Positions 1-11,306 of a stretch of 64,000 nt of DNA are shown one piece after another. Location: positions 124,001 to 188,000 of the forward strand of contig JALJCO010008739.1 in the NCBI GenBank assembly GCA_023101725.1. Reading direction: 5' to 3'. The first letter of the stretch is position 1, and each line of letters opens with the position of its first letter. The notes beneath the pieces are model-generated. The model searched no databases, had not been told where the DNA came from, and was given only the letters and a program-made list of their open reading frames with translations. The DNA comes from Atherinomorus stipes. Taxonomy: Eukaryota; Chordata; Actinopteri; Atheriniformes; Atherinidae. Position numbers and translations under genes: made by a program.

Positions 1-274
1 CTGATTTTTACAGCAGGTAGCTAACAATCATTCTGCTAGCAGTTAGCAACGTTCAGACAACGACATCTGTTTTACTTGCATTTGTGACATGATGGGAGAA
101 TCTGTAGCTGCCGTCTGCTAGACGCCGGTGGGGAGACTGGGCTTGTGCACCTTTCGTTGTGGCCGGGGGAGGGAGCTGTGAATCCAGCAGGCTGGTCCTG
201 CGCATGCGCTTTATTCATAAACTCACTAACAGTCTCTGCTTTCTGAATTGACGAAAACATCTTCCATACCACCC
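1..274 (-). mobile_element. TTAA-target short element, family F1 (end half)
   Basis: Reverse-complemented, this matches 31770-32030 and 32381-32640 almost throughout, including GACTGTTAG and GACCA.CCTGCT. Its terminus GGGTGGTATGGAAGATG is directly followed outside by TTAA (275-278). A TTAA target is typical of piggyBac-class elements. No coding capacity is seen. The other end is outside the window. Confidence 0.75.
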
Positions 275-329
275 TTAATAAAAGTCTCAATAAGAAGCTT
301 AATTTATTCATTTTGTGAATAATTAGGTG

Positions 330-690
330 TGATAATGGCCCATGATATGGCGCATTTTATTCTTTTTCATTTATCTCTTATTACTTGAACGTTAACACCC
401 CATTAATCGCTTGTTAACAGCTAAATAATGTCAAACTTATGCATTTTTCTGAGGCAAAAACTCCATTTTGATGCTTGGTCGCATATTTTCAAATATTTTC
501 CCCAAGACTATTTGTGGTTTCCAACCGGTAAACACTTCATTAAACACTTAAAATCCACAAATATATCTAAATAATACACTCATAACTCTGCAGCTTAACC
601 CTCCCACATTGTACACAAGTAATTCTGGGATAAGCAAAGCCACAAAGTATACACCGCCAGAATCCTTCGTTTCAGGCCAAACGGAGTATG
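330..690 (-). repeat. Dispersed repeat, copy 1
   Basis: The complement of this stretch matches 13200-13560: both hold a TGGCCTGAAACGAAGGAT block, followed farther along by AATGGGGTRTT.ACGTTCA.GTA. Identity is patchy, so both are old copies. The family is unknown to me. Confidence 0.55.
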
Positions 691-1285
691 GGTTCTGAGG
701 CTGGATTTGGATTTGGAGGCTCCTTCAGAGGCTTTGAAACGGGACAGTTCTTGACACGCTGCTGTGATGTTTGCAGTGCGTTGACTCCAGAATGAGACAC
801 AGCCAAAGACTATACTACTTATTAGAAATAACAGATCAGGTTCGGTCTCCAGCAGCCAAAGCTGAGCCTACATGTCACCTAAAACCGTAACATGGTAATG
901 ATTTAAAAACTTAAATAAATGAAGACACACAATTCAGTTACAGCTATCTCTATTTTCATTCAATTCAGGAATCCATTTTAATAGCCTACATGTATATACA
1001 TTTTTTAATTATTTTTTTCAAATGGGTTAATTCTTGGTGCTGAATATGTGGCTGTTTAGGCTTACACGGCAGTTTCAGTTTTAATATTTCATGTTCTGCT
1101 GTGCTGCACCGCTTACCCACACTGACGCAAACTTGCGTACACGAACTCAGAGCCGTCATGAGATTTTATCGTATCCTACGCTCACGTCAAAACTGATAAA
1201 TGCCGAGTCTGTTGTGGAAATGGTCGCACGTACAGATTTTCATCGTACGATCGTTTGATAAATGAGGGCCAGTCTGTGCACTCAC

Positions 1286-1418
1286 GGGTTGGTGGTAGAC
1301 AATATGAAGCAGGAGCTGTAAGGGGGCATCGGTTTGGGACCGTCTTCATCTCCATCATTATCTTCCTCCTCCTTCTTCTCTTCGTTTTTCTTCTGGTCCG
1401 TGTTCGCGTTCTTGTTCA
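1286..1418 (-). CDS. cacna1a: cacna1a exon: end of II-III loop
   Basis: This 133-base exon reads [20 protein letters not shown], then [20 protein letters not shown] and STTNP. Mammalian CaV2.1 has the same order: NKNAN, a Lys/Glu run, [25 protein letters not shown]. The acceptor is ttttgctcag and the donor gtgagtg. It ends with two bases of a Pro codon, so the next exon (LRR..., domain III S1) should lie left of base 1; none is visible in 1-1285. It is the last exon in the window. Confidence 0.96.
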
Positions 1419-1850
1419 CTGAGCAAAATAGAAAAAAAAAGGACACGAGACAGATGCAAGTCAGCTTCAGCAGAAATAAATATATGAACATGGCCGCTTA
1501 TGCTGTTTCAAGAAAAAGAGATGAATAAAGCCAAATAACACTGTCAATGTAATGTCAACTAATTTAGCCATTAGTGGCCAATTATGGCCTCCTAAAGGAA
1601 CTTTATAAAAAAGAAAATTAACTTGCATTACCTGGCCAACACAGCTTTACTTCTTTTTAAAGTAGCTTTATATGTTTTTAGAGTAAAACCTTGATTACAA
1701 ACTCTGATATAAAAGTTTTAAAAATCAGAATATTTAGCAGACAGAAAGCTTACACCATCCTGTGTAAGCTTGATCCTTAAACTCCAAGTCAGGATATCCT
1801 GACTTTAATCATGGATGATGACAGAAAAACAGCAACCTCATCATGCCCAC
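1419..1850. other. cacna1a intron, 432 bases
   Basis: This is AT-rich intron between two II-III loop exons. I see no repeat or conserved element in it. Confidence 0.8.
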
Positions 1851-2158
1851 CTTGCAAGATGGCGTTGGTGGAGGGGTAAGGGTAGACGGGAGGCATGTCT
1901 ATGGCCGTGTAGTCCGGTTTGGCCATGCTAGTCAGGATCAGGCTGTCCATGCTGTGGAGGAGGGTATGGGTGTCGGCATCGTGGCAGTTCAGCAGGTTGT
2001 TGACATGGTCAGGATGGTCGGGATGGTCGGGTGGGAGGGCGTAAGGATGCTCGTAGGCACTGGCCAGCTTGCTGTTGTTGCGGAAGTTGTCAAGGTCCTC
2101 GTTATACTGTTGTATGGGTCGTGTGGTGGAGAGGTTGGGGCCGGTGCCGTGGCGTTCC
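1851..2158 (-). CDS. cacna1a: cacna1a exon: II-III loop, GPNLSTTRPIQQ segment
   Basis: This 308-base exon encodes about 102 residues starting ERHGTGPNLSTTRPIQQYNE. GPNLSTTRPIQQ is unique to CaV2.1. It continues DLDNFRNNSKLASAYEHPYA, a short DHPDHPDH repeat, and ends near KPDYTAIDMPPVYPYPSTNA, equivalent to mammalian KPDHTTVDIPP. The acceptor is caccctcag and the donor gtgggc. The G left at the donor joins TG of the next exon to give Val, as in mammalian VQVNKNAN. Confidence 0.94.
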
Positions 2159-2775
2159 CTGAGGGTGAAAACATTGGGAAGGGTTTAGGTTTAGAAAGAA
2201 AAGAATCACAGTAGAGAATTTAAAAAAAAAACTACTTAAGCTATTAAATAGATTATAACTAAACTGCCAAGTTAAAACTTGGCTACAATTAGGATAGAAC
2301 TGAAATTAAAAGTGTATGAAAATAAATTTCTTAGAGTGATTATTGATGAAAAGTTATGAAGAAGCCCCATTTAAATGTAAAAAACAAAAATGGCAAAAAT
2401 CATAGCTATACTCTATAAAAGATGGTCTTGACAAAAAAACATTATTTGTGCTTTACTGTTCTATGTTGCTTCCATACATGACTTACTGTATAGAGACATG
2501 GGGTAATGCTAATAAAACCAACACTTTCCATTTTCAAATGGCATAAAAGAGCTATTAGAACTGTAAATCATTCAAAATATATGCAACCAAATAATCTATT
2601 TTCTAAATTAATTTTTATACCCATTACTTTTATCAATTTAAATTGGCACAAATCATGTTTAAAGCACAAAATAATTTACTTTGCTGCTGTTTGAAGTCAG
2701 AGTTGATATGATTTGAGGGGAAACAATTGTTTTTAAAATAAGATAAAAACAAATAAAAGAGTTCTCTGTAAGCTA

Positions 2776-3795
2776 AAGATGTCTACTAGACGTCTCATCT
2801 AAGTTTAGACTGAACTTCACCCAACTGTACAGTAATCGGTCTATATTTTAGCCCAAATCTAGACGTTATAACTTAATCTATTATTATTAAATATTAAATT
2901 AAAAAACAACTGCAGGCTGTATAAATGATGGCCAAATGTTGGATCAAAACATTTGGCCAGTCATTGAACAATGTACAGTGTGGTTTAGATTTAGTGTAAA
3001 GGTAAACACTACAGGATAATCAGCCCAATGTTTGTCCCGATCTCCCCCTTACAATCAAAGCCAGCAAAGGTCCGATTTTGTCCACCCTGATTTTGTCCGG
3101 TCCAGTCCGCTCGGAAGGAGAGATCGTACATACAGTAATGAAAATGCTTAACATTTGCAACTAGAAATCCTGGTGTGTGTGTGTGTGTGTGTGGTGTTCT
3201 GGGATGACCCGAACATGCACAGTGTTCAGAGCTGTGCAAAATCATTGGGAAATCACATGTAGGCTCCCGGATCAACAGCCAATCAAGACGCAAGAGCTAA
3301 CAGCTGACTGACAGACAAACAAAGAGCACATACGTAGCTCACAGCCCCGCTCTCCAAGTTTGTGGCCATTGTTATTCACCCCCAACTCGCGGCCATACAG
3401 CCACGCCCCCGCTATGACTTTTTCCACAATGTTTTTTTCAATGTATGCGTGTTTTTTTCCACAATGTAAGAGGCTGAAAAGTTCGCTACGTTTGTTTACG
3501 CTAAAGTCTCCTCACTGAAGTCTCGTTTGATATCGCGAGATTTGGGATGTTGACAGTGAAGGAGCCGATTTCTCTGCTGACAAATCAGTTAGTGTGGGGT
3601 GTTGTCTGTAGTGTACACCCCACACTACATGATCAGAAGAGGCAAATCTTGTGCAATTTGTCTTTTGTGATCACGTGTGTGGTCTCTACATCTATGAAGG
3701 TCTTAGGAATCCCGTCCTTTTATTTTTACACCAGTGGTAGACAGATTTTAGCCTGGACGTCTAAGGACCATTAGACGTCTACTGGATGTCTTTTA
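2776..3795. mobile_element. Possible palindromic DNA element
   Basis: The left edge (GATGTCTACTAGACGTCT) reads as an imperfect inverted copy of the right edge, where AGACGTCTACTGGATGTC occurs at about 3771-3790. Further matches (TTTTAGCC, AGACGTC) continue inward. This suggests a decayed element of about 1 kb. No coding remnant or clear target duplication was found. Confidence 0.4.
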
Positions 3796-4131
3796 GACCA
3801 AAAAATCCTCAGTTAGTTGTTTTTCTGTTCGGCGTAAACTAATGGAATAGTTTTGGCAATGATCTAAAGAGAGTTAACTCACTCTCTTCATTTAAAATCA
3901 TGTTTAAAACTAAAGTATGAAATAAATAGAAGTATTAACTATGAAAGCTGCAACAATGAAAATACTGATTTGCTCAAAAATTGTTATGAAACTTTCTCTT
4001 GTGTATTTATCTATTTTTATAGATGAAAGGTTTTGTTGTTGTTTTTCCTTTAATTTCTTTATTTACGCTGTAACTGAGCTTCCTGGTGAAGATGTGTTTT
4101 GTATAAAAAGAAAAGGTTACACCTTTCCTTT

Positions 4132-4171
4132 TCATGACATGGCTGAAGCTCTGGCTTCAGCCATGTCATGT
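4132..4171. repeat. Perfect 17-bp-stem hairpin
   Basis: Positions 4133-4149 (starting CATGACATGGCTGAAGC) are exactly complementary to 4154-4170, with a 4-base loop, and a run of seven T follows. The form resembles a bacterial terminator, but the context is a vertebrate intron, so that reading does not apply. It may be a relic of a palindromic repeat. Confidence 0.8.
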
Positions 4172-4211
4172 TTTTTTCTGCTCTTGTGTATTTATGGATA
4201 GTTTGAATGCT

Positions 4212-4282
<71 letters not shown>

Positions 4283-4302
4283 CAAACAAACAAACAAACA
4301 AA
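4212..4302. repeat. (AATC)n then (AAAC)n microsatellite
   Basis: About 16 copies of AATC run directly into about six copies of AAAC. On the transcribed strand it begins 45 bases after the donor of the large II-III loop exon, so it is within the proximal intron. Length variation here is likely between individuals. Confidence 0.95.
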
Positions 4303-4346
4303 CGGAGTCATGCATAAGGAAATAAAATGTAAAACGCGTCACTCAC

Positions 4347-4963
4347 TTTCTGGTGCGATGGCCTCTGCTCCTTTCCTGGTTCCCATGGCAATGCCGTCTG
4401 GTCTTTCGTCCTTCCTCTTCCTCACCCTTCTCCCCCTCTCCCTCTGTGCCCCTAGAGCGGTGTCTCCTGCCCTCCTCCCCCTCTCTGGCTGCCCTGCGGT
4501 GCTGCCTGGAGCTCCTGTGCTCATGGTTCCCCTCTCCACCTTCGCTCCGGTGGGGGGAAATGCTGCGAGCCTCCCTGCCCTCTCTGTTTCTGTGCCGATG
4601 GCCTCGATGGCTGCGATGGCTTCGGTGGCCGTGCCGCTCCTCGCCCTGCTGGCCTTCCACGTTCTCCTCAATGTTGCCCAGAGACGTGCAGCTGAAGCCG
4701 TGCTCCATGCGGGTCTCCATCAGCCGGCACGTGTCTCCGCTGTCCGTCCCGGTGGCTTTTGGATGGTGATGGTGGTGGAAGTGGTAGTGGTGAGCGGCAC
4801 GCCGGCAGTGGTCCATGTCCTGGCGCCGATACTGCTGGTCCAGAGGCATCTCGCCGGGTTGAGTCTTGTTGGTGTTGTTGTTGCGATTGTCCTGTGGGTT
4901 GACCACCAGTGGCCTGTCCAAGTGGGTTTTCATGTCACCTCGTCCTTTCCGTGGGTAGGACAC
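4347..4963 (-). CDS. cacna1a: cacna1a exon: large II-III loop exon, basic and His-rich
   Basis: This 617-base exon encodes about 205 residues of the cytoplasmic II-III loop. Near its start it has [20 protein letters not shown], the CaV2.1 landmark. The rest is low complexity: a histidine cluster ([11 protein letters not shown]), then long Arg/His/Glu/Gly-rich runs such as [19 protein letters not shown]. In mammals this part of the loop carries the synaptic-protein interaction site for SNARE proteins. The acceptor is ccctgactcag and the donor gtgagtg in phase 2. G+C is much higher than in the surrounding introns. Large open frames on the other strand here are a by-product of this composition. 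Confidence 0.92.
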
Positions 4964-5615
4964 CTGAGTCAGGGTAACAAGGTAGCAGTTGGGATGTGTG
5001 AGACACATTTTCAAGGCCTTCTTACTCATCCGAATGGTCTTTTGCTATGGATGATAATTTTATCTAAACTGATTTGGACTTAATTTCTTCGGTAACTTTT
5101 CCTGCTAGATGTTGTAATTTAACAATAAATACATAAATAGTAAAACCTTCAGCCAAAAATAAAATGAAATATGTGAAGGACATATCATTTGTGGAGGTTT
5201 AGGACCAAAACTGTATTTGTTTTCAATTGCACATTTGGATTTTTATTATAGTTATTTTGCTAATTCTGTATTTGTTTGGCCCATCAGCTTCACAGGTCTT
5301 CGGAAATTTAAGCAACACATTTGCAAGATGCAATTTGGAGGTAAGCAGAGGAGGCCCAGATGTGACCAGTTATCCAATGTCCTTTTTAAGGCCCTCTTTA
5401 ACTTGAACTTTAATAAAACCACAACTTAAAGTTGCACAACAGGTACAGGTATGTAATTTTCCAAACTTAAAGAAGGGGTTTCATGTCATTATTAGGCACA
5501 TAATTCCCTAATAACTGTGTTACCTTCAGTTGTTTTTGAAAATACAGTATACATAGAAAAACAACCTAAAGAAAAAATGTGACATTACTCCATGTCTGTA
5601 TTCGACGCGTTAAAA

Positions 5616-5908
5616 ATTCACAGTATTAGTCTCGGCAATCAATCACTCTCATTGATCAGTGTTGCCTCTTACCCGTTGAATTGACCGTCAGTCACTCTTA
5701 CTACAGTAGTAAACGTGATTGACGAGCAAGTAGACAAATAAAAAATGTAAGGAATGCAGAGATGATGAGCAGATGTTTTTCCAGCCCCATTACTTTCACA
5801 GCTGATGTATAATAATATTTATATCTTTAGAACTTTTAATTAATCATAGCGTATGGGGTAGTGAAGCCAATTTCATTGAATATTGCAGAAATTGTTGAAA
5901 GAAACGCC
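5616..5908 (+). mobile_element. TTAA-target short element, family F1 (3' half)
   Basis: This matches 32050-32347 and 32955-33235, for example in the run TTTCACAGCTGATGTA and the run TAATCATAGCGTATGGGGTA. It ends at a TTAA but has lost the terminal CATCTTCT of the family. The 5' half is missing. Confidence 0.7.
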
Positions 5909-7630
5909 TTTAAACATAGAGATGAGGTAATCAAGTTTCAGTCATTCTTTGGTTGCAGCAGCAGTTCACAGCAAAGCTGAAGCATCAGATAAAGCCCAGG
6001 CCAGTTTTCTTCTTCTTTAAGGTTATCCACGTTGGAAGTTACAGCATGTTAAATTTAGGCTGAAACCTAAACACTCTCCCCTCTGCTTTGTTGTAGCATA
6101 CTGGATTAGCCAGATGGGGCAAACAGCTGATGAGCATTTGAGCAGACATTTAGTATTTTATTCAGCTTCCAATTTTTTTTTCTACATTGTGTGAAGGGAA
6201 AATGAAGTTACAGGGTATTTTGCTAGTTGTAGCTTACCATTAATGCCTCTAGATGTCACTAAATCTTACACACTAGCTGTTCCTTGGATACAGATTCCAT
6301 CTAGAATGTATAGCATTTGCTTGAGGCCCTGGCTGCTTCCCCTTCCAGAGTCACAGATAAACACACAGTTCAGCAAAGAGTTCACCATTCTGGCTCTGCA
6401 TGAACAGCTTGAAATGTAAACTGTCATGTTTTTGAATGCCAAAGAAGCTCCTGCGGTGAACTTACACTTTGCTGAACTATATCCAGTTGACTCCTGATCG
6501 TCTTTTAGAAGAATTTTTTTTCGAGCCCGCTCCAGTTCGGAGTCTGCTGCCTTCTCTAAGTACAGCTCTGGATTTCTCAGCATGCCCCACTTAAATAATG
6601 CATTGCTCCCAAGTATGCAGCTTCAAGCCGTCCCATATAGCCTCGCAATGGTGACATTTTTTTGCAGGCTTAAAGGGATATTACACCCTGGAATTAAAAC
6701 ATCTGTGGAGTACAGCATGACCCAGAATCTGTGGTGGTTAAAAAGCAGGTCAGGCCCTGGCGTTAGTCGTATGTTCTCACTGCTTGTCACGTAGTGCTAA
6801 CACATTATGTCCAGACGGGCCAAAATTAATAAAAAAAAAAAAAACGTAATACCTGAATGTCCGACTGACATTCTGAACTGAAACATCCAAGTGTGTTTCA
6901 TTGCATTCTTTATGGATGTGGTTGCAGTCAACAGTCTGTTGCTGTGTCTGTAACCAAACTCACAACTGATGATGTGATGCACATTTCTACATCACTGTAG
7001 CAGCTGAGGTCAGCAACAACAATATTTCCAGCTGAAAATAATTATAAATATTTTGGCTATTTTCACAATAAAAACAAGTAAATGTGCTTTTTTGGATCAT
7101 GTTGATATCTAATGAGCCGTGCTGTACATACAGTGGCATGTACTTTCATTTATCTATTTTTTTTCTCATGTTAAAGCAACACTACATAACTTTATGACTT
7201 AATAACTCTGTGTTTTTGGCTCATTTTGATAGAACAGTGGCATTCACAATATACTTTCTTGGAGTTTTTGTTGCCCGGCAGCATCTCAGGGCTAAAAAAA
7301 CAGCAGTTCACAACTTTCTGTTCCAGCCAGTCGCATCATGTAACAGCTGCACCTTGCTATACAGCACCGCAGTACATGCCAGCTAGCAAAGAAACGCAAA
7401 AGGTCATTATTGAAGGAAGCAAGGAATAGAAATAGCAAAAGAGACGAGACAAAACAAGAGTCAACATTGGATTAACTTTTACTGGCTGCAGAGAGCTCAG
7501 AGAAGAGGCAACAACGTATGTAACGGGCCAGGATGCAAAAAGATGCTGAATTAGCTTTTATTAGTGTGAAAAACAAACAATTGTTTGTCTTTGCCTCAGG
7601 TGTCTGAACTAAACTTGGGTGATTATAGTA

Positions 7631-7931
7631 CAGATCTGGGCATGAAAAAGTTCCCCTTTCAGCCGACTGCCAGCCACTTACCAGCCTCTTACCAGCGACT
7701 TGTCTGCTAATTCAATCGCACAGAGAAACACCTGTGTGCCCAGGGGAAATTATTTCAGAGCATAAATGAATGCCCAGAACAAGGATGTTTCCACACGCCA
7801 AGTTTGGACACCGTAAGTGATGGCGTATTTGCGGGACAAGCCGTTCAGCCAGTGATAGTGCAGTAATGGTGCACTATTACTGCACCACTTCTGGCAGAAA
7901 AAGGAGGAACTTTTTTTCATGCCCAGATCTG
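7631..7931. mobile_element. TA-flanked short inverted-repeat element, copy 1
   Basis: Perfect terminal inverted repeats of 18 bases (CAGATCTGGGCATGAAAA) bound the element, and TA dinucleotides flank both ends, as for Tc1/mariner-class insertion. A second copy lies at 32685-32953 in the opposite orientation. Inside is a further palindrome around TGCACTATTACTGCAC. There is no coding capacity. Confidence 0.85.
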
Positions 7932-8031
7932 TATGTACCTTCAAGTAATTACGAAAAAACAAGCAAATAATAGCACTTTGCACACATCATAACATTTTTT
8001 TCTACCATATATGAGGTGCAGACTGGATATA

Positions 8032-8561
8032 CAGTTGTTCTCAAAATTATTCATACCCTCCAATTAAAGAAAAGGCTAAATTCATGATAGTAATTCAAAT
8101 AAAAGGAAACTAATAATAGTTAAAAATTTACAAAATTATAATTTAATGAAATGAAAATTGCTTTTGAACTGTGATTGAAAATGATTATTTAAAAAAAACA
8201 AACAAACAAAACTATACAGAACACATACAGTAGAGCACCTCTCCCATGAACAGTGGACCAAAATACCTGTCACCAGGTGCAGAAGTCTATTTGAACATTA
8301 CAGAAAACACCTGATTGCAGTGATTGCCTCAAAGTGTTGCTCAACAAAATTTTAGCTTCAGCTTCCCATCATGCTTTTTTAATTATTTCATTTTTTGTGT
8401 TTGTTTTTAATATTGCTGTTGAACCACAATTCAAAATCGATGTCATGATTTTCATATAATCTTTATTTATCATTACTTTTTTAAAATTTCAACTTGTTTT
8501 GCTCACAGCTGATTTTTGTCCTTGTTTAATTGGAGGGTATGAATAATATTGAGGACGACCG
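8032..8561 (+). mobile_element. Tc1-derived short element, copy 1
   Basis: Terminal inverted repeats of about 38 bases share ATTATTCATACCCTCCAATT, and TA flanks both ends. The interior on the + strand near 8240-8350 decodes to the last roughly 40 residues of a Tc1-like transposase. It ends 40 bases from the donor of the SVWEQRTSE exon. It is one of four copies in this gene. Confidence 0.8.
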
Positions 8562-8601
8562 TATATGTATATGCAGCCTGCTTGTCAGGAAGGATGCTTA
8601 C

Positions 8602-8755
8602 CTCTTCTCCCTCCCCTCCCACCTTCCAGTCGTCCTGCTCCAGCTCGTTGTAGAGCGCCTCGCGGCTGGTCATCAGGTTCTGGCGACGAATCTCACTTGT
8701 TCTCTGCTCCCATACAGACTTGTTGCCCTTCGTGTGGTTCTTCTGCTGCTCCTTA
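8602..8755 (-). CDS. cacna1a: cacna1a exon: II-III loop, SVWEQRTSE segment
   Basis: This 154-base exon reads [20 protein letters not shown], then [20 protein letters not shown] and [11 protein letters not shown]. It matches CaV2.1 ([23 protein letters not shown]) and not CaV2.2, which has KEIWRQRSSE. The acceptor is gccaacag and the donor gtaagc. An alternative donor, gtggga after the codons for DDWK, is possible but weaker. The last residues GGEGEE have no counterpart I recognise in mammals, so the exact 3' edge is the least certain part. A Tc1-derived short element begins only 40 bases past the donor. Confidence 0.9.
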
Positions 8756-8859
8756 CTGTTGGCAGAGGTGGTGATGGGAAGAAAGAGGAAGAAGTCAGTA
8801 AACATAAGTGAGGAGATTATTTAGGTGCACACTGAAAAAAATATTTGGCCCAACTACGT

Positions 8860-9219
8860 ATTTCAGTTAGATGACAAATTTCTATCCAACTGAATTATGA
8901 GTCTGTAACCTCAACCAGAAAATGAAATGTAGCAAATAAAATTTACCCAATAAAGGTAATAAAGTTAATGTAATTCTGTTAAGGTTTATTTACTACTGCT
9001 ACTAAGTTTATGAACTTTAACAATCTATAAATAAAGTTATAAACTTTTAAACTTTATGAACAGTGTTACATAAACCTCATTAACGGCATCATATTAATAA
9101 ATTGGGTAAATTCTACGAGCTGAAGTCGTCTTTTCCTCAGTTTTATTTAATCAGGTTACCATCCAACATAATTCAGTTGGATGGAAATTTGTTATCTAAC
9201 TGAGATGTGTAGTTTAGGA
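8860..9219. mobile_element. Palindromic short element with ~50-bp inverted ends
   Basis: The block at 8860-8908 containing TTTCAGTTAGATGACAAATT is inverted at about 9165-9217, where TTGTTATCTAACTGAGATG occurs. Both arms also carry ATCCAACTGAATTATG. The centre has no coding remnant. It is a typical non-autonomous element shape; the superfamily is not clear. Confidence 0.65.
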
Positions 9220-9885
9220 TAAAATAGGATAAGAAAATAGGATATTGCAATCAGTATGGGGTTGATAAAGATTAAGGGACAGTGAAAGAATTCAGAGAAA
9301 TTAAAGAAATGATTGACTATTTCAGGAAAAAAATTGGGGAAAAATGTGAACAGTGCACCTATGAAAGAATGAACACAAATGACTAAAACTGATGAAGTGA
9401 TATAATAAAAAAAAAAATCTGCTATTAAAGTCAGATGATTCCGAACTCCAGATTATGTGATCAGTTTGGGAAACATGCAGCATTTGCAAACAAAGGAAAA
9501 TGTTTCACATCTTTTTTACTTTCTTTTTTTTGGGGGGGGGGGGTTGACTTCAGCAAATTGGGACAAACATTTGAGGACTGAATATTACATTCAGTTCCTC
9601 ATAATGGCTGCTTCTCTGCTTGACAGCAGTTCTTGCCTTTGTGTTACCGTCACTGTCAAGAGACTGTCAGTTTAAGAATCTGTTGCATCTTGGCTTGTTT
9701 GTCTCCTTTTTCTTTAAGAGCTGAAACAAAGGCTAAGTGCCACTTTATTCCAGTAGATAACTGCAGCATTTAAGTAAAAAGCATTCCTTCTTCATCAGAC
9801 GTTTTCCTCATAGAATACCATTATAAAAGAGACACTAGTTAGTAGGCAATTACCTGTGTTAAACAAGGCCATTGACGAAGCCTAA

Positions 9886-10662
9886 TGGTGCATTCAGACC
9901 GACCGCGGGAGGCGCGGCAAGGGCATCAGGTTTACATGCAAAGTCTATGTAAACGGCCGTTAAGGAGCGTCAAACCTTCTTGCGGAGAGTTTAGGGCGTC
10001 GGGCGCGGCACGTTTGGAGCATTTTGGCGTTTGCCGCGCTCGCCGGAGATGGAAAATCTGAACTTTTGCCGCCCCTGCCGCGGGATGTCAACAAATCAGA
10101 GACTCAGCATGTTTCAGTTGTGACGCAGACACACATTTTCTGACAGGACGGGAAATACAGAGGAGACCGCGGGGAATCTCTCCCCTCCACGGAGACAGTG
10201 GAGGATAAAGTGTAATCTGGGTCCGGTCCCAGGTTCCCAAACGCCGTCCCGATCGGATTAATGAGCATATAATGCCATCCTGATGCGGGACTGTGGGTCA
10301 TTAAGCTGGGGTGCATAGGATGAAAGCTGAACGCGCCCACCGTCGGCGTGCGGTTCCTGGAGTAAATAGTGAAACTAGCTAAAATCAGAACACCTCTAAA
10401 TAGTCTGTTGAATCCCCACATAGTGCAGAGACGCCCAACAACATCGCTCTCTGGCCTTGTGGAGCAAAAAAAGCCAAGCAGCAGCTCAGTTTCACACAGA
10501 CAAGGAAAACAGCCGGATTCACCACCAGTCTAGACGCTCTTGCTGCGTGTCAGCAGCTTTTTGGTCTCTGAACGAAGCGTCTGATTTTATGTGAACCAGC
10601 GTCAAACTTTGGGAGTCAAGTGCGTTTTTGCCGCCGACAACGTGTTCGGTCTGAACGCACCA
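9886..10662 (-). mobile_element. Harbinger-like non-autonomous element, copy 1
   Basis: The ends TGGTGCATTCAGACC and GGTCTGAACGCACCA are inverted repeats, and a TAA trinucleotide flanks both sides, the 3-bp target duplication typical of PIF/Harbinger. The minus strand of the interior carries a decayed coding fragment (FTIYSRN...SFHP...SPASG) shared with the copies at 43893 and 60552. Confidence 0.8.
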
Positions 10663-11270
10663 TAAGGTATTAACTAAGCCTGGGCAAGGTGGCTTGACGT
10701 GTTAAAATAAATGGTTTGCGATGTCCAGTGTAAGCTGCTGGCACTGTTGTAATTACTTTCGTGATACCAGAACATTTACTGAGCAACAACACCTATCCCA
10801 GCCAGCATCACCACAACAAAATGAAAGAAGAGAAATGCCAACAGGTTTTTATCTTAATTTTTTTGTGTATATAAGACTTGAAATTGAGTTATGGATGTTT
10901 TTAAAGGTGATAGTCTAATAAGATGAGAATCATCAAGACTTCATTTCATGCTAATCTCACACACATGCTTGGTCATGGGCCCTTAAATAAGTTTCCAATG
11001 CACTTTAGTTTATCTTTTTACCTCCTAAAACCCTTAGCCACGTATTGCTAATGCATTAAGAAGGGGGGGGGTTGGGGTTGGGGTGGTGTTGGCTGAGCTC
11101 CTTGGCAGAGGTCTGCGTTACCCAAGCACTCTTCTAGTTGTTTTATTAAATCATCATACTTCCACCTGCATTTAGTTCCCATCCCCTTATCTTCTGCCAC
11201 TTCAGGGTGGGTGTTAAAATATCCAAAAACAAACACATTGCTCAGGAAACCCTAAGTGCAAACCGAAGAC

Positions 11271-11306
<36 letters not shown>

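Larger units (their letters stand above)
1..1285. other. cacna1a intron, left part, repeat-filled
   Basis: This is intron sequence downstream of the last visible exon. It contains the end of a TTAA-target element (1-274), then a second dispersed repeat (about 330-690) whose inverted copy sits at about 13200-13560. The remainder is AT-rich. I looked for the domain III S1 exon (LRRLCHYI...) on the minus strand and did not find it. Confidence 0.7.
2159..4346. other. cacna1a intron, 2.2 kb
   Basis: The intron separates the large II-III loop exon from the GPNLSTT exon. It contains a probable palindromic element (about 2776-3795), a TG microsatellite near 3174, a perfect hairpin (4132-4171) and a tetranucleotide tract ending 45 bases from the upstream exon's donor. 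Confidence 0.75.
4964..8601. other. cacna1a intron, 3.6 kb, splitting the II-III loop
   Basis: It holds the 3' half of an F1 TTAA element (5616-5908), a TA-flanked short inverted-repeat element (7631-7931) and a Tc1-derived element (8032-8561). No exon-like sequence is seen inside. In mammals I believe the flanking exons are one exon. Confidence 0.75.

Noticed and set aside
1843..2214. 123-codon open frame on the + strand
   Set aside because: It is antisense to the GPNLSTT exon, which has splice sites and clear homology on the minus strand.
4132..4180. Hairpin plus T run read as a transcription terminator
   Set aside because: The organism is a vertebrate and the site lies inside an intron, so a bacterial terminator reading is not valid.
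4212..4302. Regularly spaced repeats considered as a CRISPR-like array
   Set aside because: It is a plain tetranucleotide microsatellite without spacers.
4310..5083. Long open frames on the + strand (257 and 138 codons)
   Set aside because: They are the antisense of the large II-III loop exon and stay open only because of its GC-rich repetitive codons.
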